Below, piece by piece: positions 21,874-25,534 of a stretch of 25,534 bases of DNA (the stretch's first letter is position 1; the number at the start of each line of letters is the position of its first letter). Location: assembly GCA_017462125.1 (NCBI GenBank), contig JAFTRQ010000190.1:1-25534 (forward strand), read 5' to 3'. The DNA comes from Clostridia bacterium (GTDB lineage Bacteria; Bacillota_A; Clostridia; Oscillospirales; CAG-272). The notes beneath the pieces are model-generated. The model saw only the letters and a program-made list of their open reading frames with translations. It ran no database searches and had not been told where the DNA came from. The position numbers and the translations under genes were made by a program.

Positions 21874-22677
21874 TCATTTTTTCGGCTCTTTCACTTTAAG
21901 CTCCGCCAGAGCGGCATAATGAAGCACCTCAAAGCGTTCGGGTGCAATATCGGATAATAACGCTCTGTGCTCCTTGTCCCACCGAGCAAGCTGCTCTTCG
22001 GAGAGCGAAGCGCCGACGCCCCTGCAAGCCCGCAATCTTCCGTGCCATGCTTCGCGTGTGAACGGCACCGCAAGGTCATATTCCTCATGTCCCACCATAT
22101 CAAAATAATCATACACGACATTGGAAATATGTATGGGCTTTTTGGTTTCTCTCGCGCCCGACCAATTAGGGCTGTACTTTAACACCAGCTCCTCACTTGC
22201 TCCCGCGATCTTATCCTCAAAAGGTAGCCACGCCATGTATAATATCAGCAGTCGGCCGCCGGGTTTGAGCATTTTCGCTAATTTCGGCATTACCTTTTCA
22301 TGGTCGAAATACCAAAAACATTGGCAGGCGGTAATAACATCAAACGAGCAGTCGGGGAAGGCTATGTCCTCGGTTGCGATCGCTCGAAAATCAATGCTCA
22401 TACCTGCTTGCCGCGCCAAACGCTCGGCTTGGGCGATCTGATTTTCGGAAATGTCCGTACCCGTCCACTCTGCACCGTAACGGTACATATTGCGAGGCAA
22501 GACACCCGTTCCGGTTCCAAGATCCAAAACCCTTTGACCTTTTACACAAAGATTTCTCTCTATGATCTTATCATAAAACATTTCCGGATAGATGTCGCGG
22601 TATTTTGCGTAATCCGACGAGGTCTTACCCCAATCGAATGCCTTTCCCGCGTCTATTTTTTCGTTTTTTATTTCCAT
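21874..22677 (-). CDS. Class I SAM-dependent methyltransferase
   Basis: A 267-residue methyltransferase of the methyltransferase-11/UbiE-like fold. Motif I is VLDLGTGTG (50-58), the acidic residue at the end of strand 2 is Asp75 (TGTDIS), and later motifs are FPDCSFDVITACQCFWYFD and LKPGGRLLILYM. The substrate cannot be read. A C-terminal region with Trp/Arg (REAWHGRLRACRGVGASL) occurs in related small-molecule methyltransferases. GGAG lies seven bases before the ATG, inside an upstream 34-codon ORF that overlaps the start. Transcription should begin at the promoter at 22812-22840. Confidence 0.88.
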   Translation of the reverse strand: MEIKNEKIDAGKAFDWGKTSSDYAKYRDIYPEMFYDKIIERNLCVKGQRVLDLGTGTGVLPRNMYRYGAEWTGTDISENQIAQAERLARQAGMSIDFRAIATEDIAFPDCSFDVITACQCFWYFDHEKVMPKLAKMLKPGGRLLILYMAWLPFEDKIAGASEELVLKYSPNWSGARETKKPIHISNVVYDYFDMVGHEEYDLAVPFTREAWHGRLRACRGVGASLSEEQLARWDKEHRALLSDIAPERFEVLHYAALAELKVKEPKK

Positions 22678-22772
22678 TTTATTTCTCCAAATATTGTGTA
22701 AAGCAGCTCGGTTATCGGTTTGCCGAGCTGTACGGCATCCGAGACAAGGGCTTTTCTGATTACCGCATCCAT
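22668..22772 (-). pseudogene. 34-codon ORF resembling a GNAT N-terminus
   Basis: The ORF encodes MDAVIRKALVSDAVQLGKPI and about 14 more residues, then stops after the methyltransferase ATG, overlapping it by ten bases. The I-R-K-A-x-x-x-D-A-x-x-L pattern is the usual first strand and helix of GNAT acetyltransferases, so this may be a remnant of one. Alternatively it is a short leader peptide that couples translation to the methyltransferase. Its own ribosome site is weak. Confidence 0.45.
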
Positions 22773-22811
22773 TTTGAATACCTACTGTGCAACATTATTT
22801 TAGACCGTATA

Positions 22812-22840
22812 ATTATACCATATAATTGCGACCTTTTCAA
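22812..22840 (-). promoter_or_regulatory. Promoter of the methyltransferase transcript
   Basis: On the minus strand TTGAAA (22835-22840) and TATAAT (22812-22817) are 17 bp apart. It is divergent from the PHP promoter; the two -35 boxes are about 55 bp apart. Confidence 0.8.
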
Positions 22841-22894
22841 GCGTCGGGCGTTTTCGGGCAATGCAAAAATTCGCGCAAAAATTGCATCTTCGCC

Positions 22895-22923
22895 TTGAAC
22901 GTACCGGAGTTTTGTGATACAAT
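22895..22923 (+). promoter_or_regulatory. Promoter of the PHP-domain gene
   Basis: TTGAAC (22895-22900) and TACAAT (22918-22923) are separated by 17 bp, about 60 bp upstream of the start codon. An imperfect inverted repeat, ATGCAA (22861-22866) and TTGCAT (22882-22887), lies just upstream of the -35 box in the divergent control region. Confidence 0.75.
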
Positions 22924-22985
22924 ATATATAATATATCGATCCGATGCGCTGACTCGGATAGCTTTTATAAAAGGAGACCGCTGAT

Positions 22986-24401
22986 ATGCTTCCCACACCG
23001 CGCAATTATAATATTTTTCCGTCTGTAATTCCGGCGGACACGCCTGTCCAAATGACGATAATTCCCACCGAAAAGGCATTTTTGCTCTTTGAGGGCGAGG
23101 AATATAAGCTGTCCGTTATTTCCATAAATTCCGATGAGCCCAGTTATTATTCTCCCACGACGCACAAGACGCTGACCGTTCGCGCCGAGGGCGGAGTCTT
23201 GCGCTTTACGTACATATTCCCCGACGAGCAGGAGCACCTGATCATTGTCGAATATAATGGCAAAAAGTTGCAGGAGCTTACCGTCTACTCTCTTTACGAG
23301 GATCTTTACGGCTTGACCCCGCTGCGCGGCGATCTTCACTCTCACAGCTACCGCTCGGACGGTAAGCGGGACCCCGCCGCACTTGCGGGTCACTACCGCG
23401 AGCAGGGCTATGATTTTTTCGCGCTGACCGATCATAACCGTTACTATCCCGGTGGCGAGATCGATGAGACGTATTCGGGGGTCGACCTTGCCTTGACTCG
23501 TGTCAAGGGAGAAGAGGTGCACACGCCCGGAAGCGTGGTGCATATTGTGCACGTCGGCGGTAAAGCAAGCGTCACCGAGCAATATATAAACGACAGAGAG
23601 GGATACGAGGCGGCTGTCTCCGAATATATGACCCGCGTTCCCGACGCTGTGCCCGAGCAATACCGCGAGCGCTATGCGATGGCAATGTGGGCAACCGACC
23701 GCATACACGAGGCGGGCGGACTTGCTATATTTCCGCACCCGTATTGGCGCCCCGGTCGCGCGTATACGTATAACGTGTGCGACGAATTTGCCCGCATTCT
23801 GCTCAAGAGCGGTATGTTTGACGCGTACGAGCTGGTCGGCGGCATGACGCAACCGGATATCAACCGCTCAATCGCGCTGTGGGGAGACCTGCGCGCCGAG
23901 GGGCTTCGCATATCGGTCGTCGGCTCCAGTGACGTGCACGGCTTGGAGGCCTCGCCTTACTTCCCGCATCTGTTTACAATTTGCTTTGCCGAGGACAACG
24001 ACAACGATTCGGTCGTCAGAGCCATCAAGTCCGGCAGAAGCGTAGCGGTAGAGGCAACAGGCGCGGAATACGACCGCCAATACCGTTGCTACGGCAGCTT
24101 GCGCCTTGTATCTTACGCACAGTTCCTGTTGAAAAACTATTTCCCCGTGGCGCTTCGTTTGTGTCAGGGAGAGGGCGTTGCCATGCGCAATTATTCCATG
24201 GGCTTGGCAGATAAACAAGTAATCGAGCTTCAGGCAGAGCAGTACAGAGCCTTCCGCGATCGCTTCTTTGGTCGCACCGCTCCCGCGCTTCCGAGTTTTG
24301 ATATGCTGAATTTCGAGGCAAAATGGCGTAAGGTACAGCTCGATGGTCCGTTGACAAAGGGCAGTAAGCTGGATTCCTCCACTGTTTCAAGACAAATATA
24401 A
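22986..24401 (+). CDS. PHP-domain metallohydrolase with N-terminal beta domain
   Basis: A 471-residue protein. Residues 1-105 are predicted beta-rich, resembling an Ig-like sandwich (EYKLSVISINSDEP, VRAEGGVLRFTYIFPDEQEH). The PHP metal-binding core follows: RGDLHSHSYRSDGK (D116, H118, H120, D125), TDH (148-150), E177, FPHPYW (H251) and SSDVHG (D316, H318). This ligand set fits a trinuclear metal phosphoesterase. Beyond about residue 345 the protein is charged and helical, without a motif I know. No signal peptide is seen, so it is cytoplasmic. The solute-binding gene downstream hints at a role in using an imported compound, perhaps a phosphorylated sugar. AAAGGAG precedes the ATG. Confidence 0.85.
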   Translation: MLPTPRNYNIFPSVIPADTPVQMTIIPTEKAFLLFEGEEYKLSVISINSDEPSYYSPTTHKTLTVRAEGGVLRFTYIFPDEQEHLIIVEYNGKKLQELTVYSLYEDLYGLTPLRGDLHSHSYRSDGKRDPAALAGHYREQGYDFFALTDHNRYYPGGEIDETYSGVDLALTRVKGEEVHTPGSVVHIVHVGGKASVTEQYINDREGYEAAVSEYMTRVPDAVPEQYRERYAMAMWATDRIHEAGGLAIFPHPYWRPGRAYTYNVCDEFARILLKSGMFDAYELVGGMTQPDINRSIALWGDLRAEGLRISVVGSSDVHGLEASPYFPHLFTICFAEDNDNDSVVRAIKSGRSVAVEATGAEYDRQYRCYGSLRLVSYAQFLLKNYFPVALRLCQGEGVAMRNYSMGLADKQVIELQAEQYRAFRDRFFGRTAPALPSFDMLNFEAKWRKVQLDGPLTKGSKLDSSTVSRQI

Positions 24402-24412
24402 GCACAACGGCA

Positions 24413-24441
24413 TTGACATGTTTTTCAATTAATGTTATAAT
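24413..24441 (+). promoter_or_regulatory. Consensus promoter of the solute-binding protein gene
   Basis: TTGACA (24413-24418) and TATAAT (24436-24441) are both perfect consensus boxes with a 17-bp spacer, 12 bp downstream of the PHP stop codon. No terminator is visible before it. Confidence 0.85.
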
Positions 24442-24488
24442 ATTCGCGCAAGATCTTAAGAAAAAACATATAAAGGAGAAATTTACTT

Positions 24489-25534
24489 ATGAAAAAGTGG
24501 CTTAGCCTGGCACTTGCCGCCCTGATACTGATATCGGTATTGGCTGTCGCGGTCTCATGTGCCAAAAACGGGGATGACACACCGTCTGATACTACCACGG
24601 TGTCACCATCAGGCAATCCCGACGATACCGGAAACGGCACCAATGGCACCACCGCGCCCGTCAACTCCGAGGAGTATGTCAATGACGATCTGCCCTCAGA
24701 CCTCAATTATAAAAATGAAGAGGTCAATTTTCTGACCTGGGATCAGAGCGTGTCCGAATACTTTGCCGAGGAACAGACCGGCGACGCTGTTAATGACGCG
24801 ATCTATTACCGCAACATTGAGGTTGAAAACCGTTTGGGCGTAAAACTGGAATATAACGTTATCAAGGGTAACTCGAGCGCGGTCAATGAGTTTTGCCAGA
24901 CAGTCATGACTACTATCAGTGCAGGTGGTGACTCCAGCTATGATGCTATCGGTTGCTATCTTCGTTCCGCAGGCGTGCTGACGCTTCAGCACGGACTTGT
25001 TGACCTGCTTGAGGTCGATTACCTCAATTTTGATCAGCCTTGGTGGCCTTCCAGCCTGACAGAGCTTAACACCATCAACGACAAGCTGTTCTTTATGTCG
25101 GGAGACATCGCAACCTCCTTGCTTTATCAGATGATGTTCATGATCTATAACAACGATCTCGGCGAGAGCCTGTCGCTTACCAGCCCGCAGGAGCTTGCGC
25201 TGGAGGGTAAGTGGACACAGGAGGTGCTGTTCTCGATGGCGGCGAATGTGTATTCCGACCTTGATGCCAGCGGCGACAAGAGCGAGGGCGACCAGTTCGG
25301 TTTGTTCTCGTATCAGCACCCCAACCTTGATATCTTCTATATGGGTGCCGGTTTGAATTACGTTGATCCCGACGCCAACGGTGACCTGGTGCTCTCAAGT
25401 GATATACTTTCCGAGAAGTCCTATGGTATCATCGACAGCCTCAACGCGCTGTATTATGATTCCAATGACGGCTACTTTACCAAAAAGCTGAGCGACAGCT
25501 CCACGCTTATGTACGGAAACTCGCTGTTCTACAA
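24489..25534 (+). CDS. Extracellular solute-binding lipoprotein, 5' part
   Basis: The gene continues past the right edge; 348 codons are visible. The signal peptide MKKWLSLALAALILISVLAVAVSC ends at Cys24 of a lipobox. A Thr/Asp/Asn/Gly-rich linker follows (about 27-62), then the binding domain (DLPSDLNYKNEEVNFLTWDQ, EEQTGDAVNDAIYYRNIEVENRLGVKLEY, KLFFMSGDIATSLLYQMMFMIYNNDL). This matches the large clostridial family 1-type solute-binding proteins that serve carbohydrate ABC importers; I infer a sugar or oligosaccharide ligand without proof. DLDASGDKSEGDQFG has the form of a calcium-binding loop, a common feature there. AAAGGAG lies nine bases before the ATG. Confidence 0.85.
   Translation, partial: MKKWLSLALAALILISVLAVAVSCAKNGDDTPSDTTTVSPSGNPDDTGNGTNGTTAPVNSEEYVNDDLPSDLNYKNEEVNFLTWDQSVSEYFAEEQTGDAVNDAIYYRNIEVENRLGVKLEYNVIKGNSSAVNEFCQTVMTTISAGGDSSYDAIGCYLRSAGVLTLQHGLVDLLEVDYLNFDQPWWPSSLTELNTINDKLFFMSGDIATSLLYQMMFMIYNNDLGESLSLTSPQELALEGKWTQEVLFSMAANVYSDLDASGDKSEGDQFGLFSYQHPNLDIFYMGAGLNYVDPDANGDLVLSSDILSEKSYGIIDSLNALYYDSNDGYFTKKLSDSSTLMYGNSLFY

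Overview
The window looks like a chromosomal segment of an anaerobic Clostridia-type Firmicute, probably an uncultured gut lineage. The reasons are the mid-range GC, strong AGGAGG-type ribosome sites, consensus TTGACA-17-TATAAT promoters, a FabK-type enoyl reductase, a TnpV gene and the clostridial style of lipoprotein and solute-binding protein. I cannot assign a genus from sequence alone.

Layout, left to right. (a) 1-538, minus strand: edge of a mobile element (a partial DUF6809-like gene and tnpV). It is followed by about 700 bp without a gene that holds long perfect hairpins and sequences resembling tRNA 3' ends. (b) 1238-5462, minus strand: a zinc uptake locus. A Zur-like Fur-family regulator has a consensus promoter and a 9-5-9 inverted-repeat operator. 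Next come a small Cys-rich membrane protein, a branched hairpin, znuA, znuC, znuB and a lipoprotein with two similar halves. (c) 5549-19352, minus strand: a nearly complete type II fatty-acid synthesis operon in the order acpP-fabK-fabD-fabG-fabF-accB-fabZ-accC-accD-accA-acyl-CoA synthetase-plsX. It is followed by a separately promoted PAS/winged-helix regulator and birA, whose product attaches biotin to AccB. No fabH is present. (d) 19374-21649, minus strand: a Cys-rich von Willebrand A protein and a DUF421 (YetF-like) membrane protein. (e) 21874-22817, minus strand: a SAM methyltransferase preceded by a 34-codon ORF resembling a GNAT N-terminus. (f) 22895-25534, plus strand: a PHP-domain protein and the start of a large extracellular solute-binding lipoprotein, each with its own promoter.

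The fatty-acid genes form one logical unit. AccABCD makes malonyl-CoA, BirA biotinylates AccB, FabD loads malonyl onto AcpP, FabF/FabG/FabZ/FabK elongate, and PlsX passes acyl-ACP to phospholipid synthesis. The most notable observation is upstream of acpP. Four GGAAC direct repeats sit exactly 11 bp apart, the most promoter-proximal heptamer ends exactly 8 bp before a TATAAT -10 box, and two TTCAC repeats continue the same phase. This geometry is characteristic of targets of SARP-family activators. The same locus encodes a four-PAS protein whose C-terminal winged helix resembles the SARP/OmpR type, so I propose, as inference, that it controls this operon. A second notable feature is a chain of five hairpins separated by TTTCACT-like spacers between fabF and fabG, the last of which contains the fabG stop codon.
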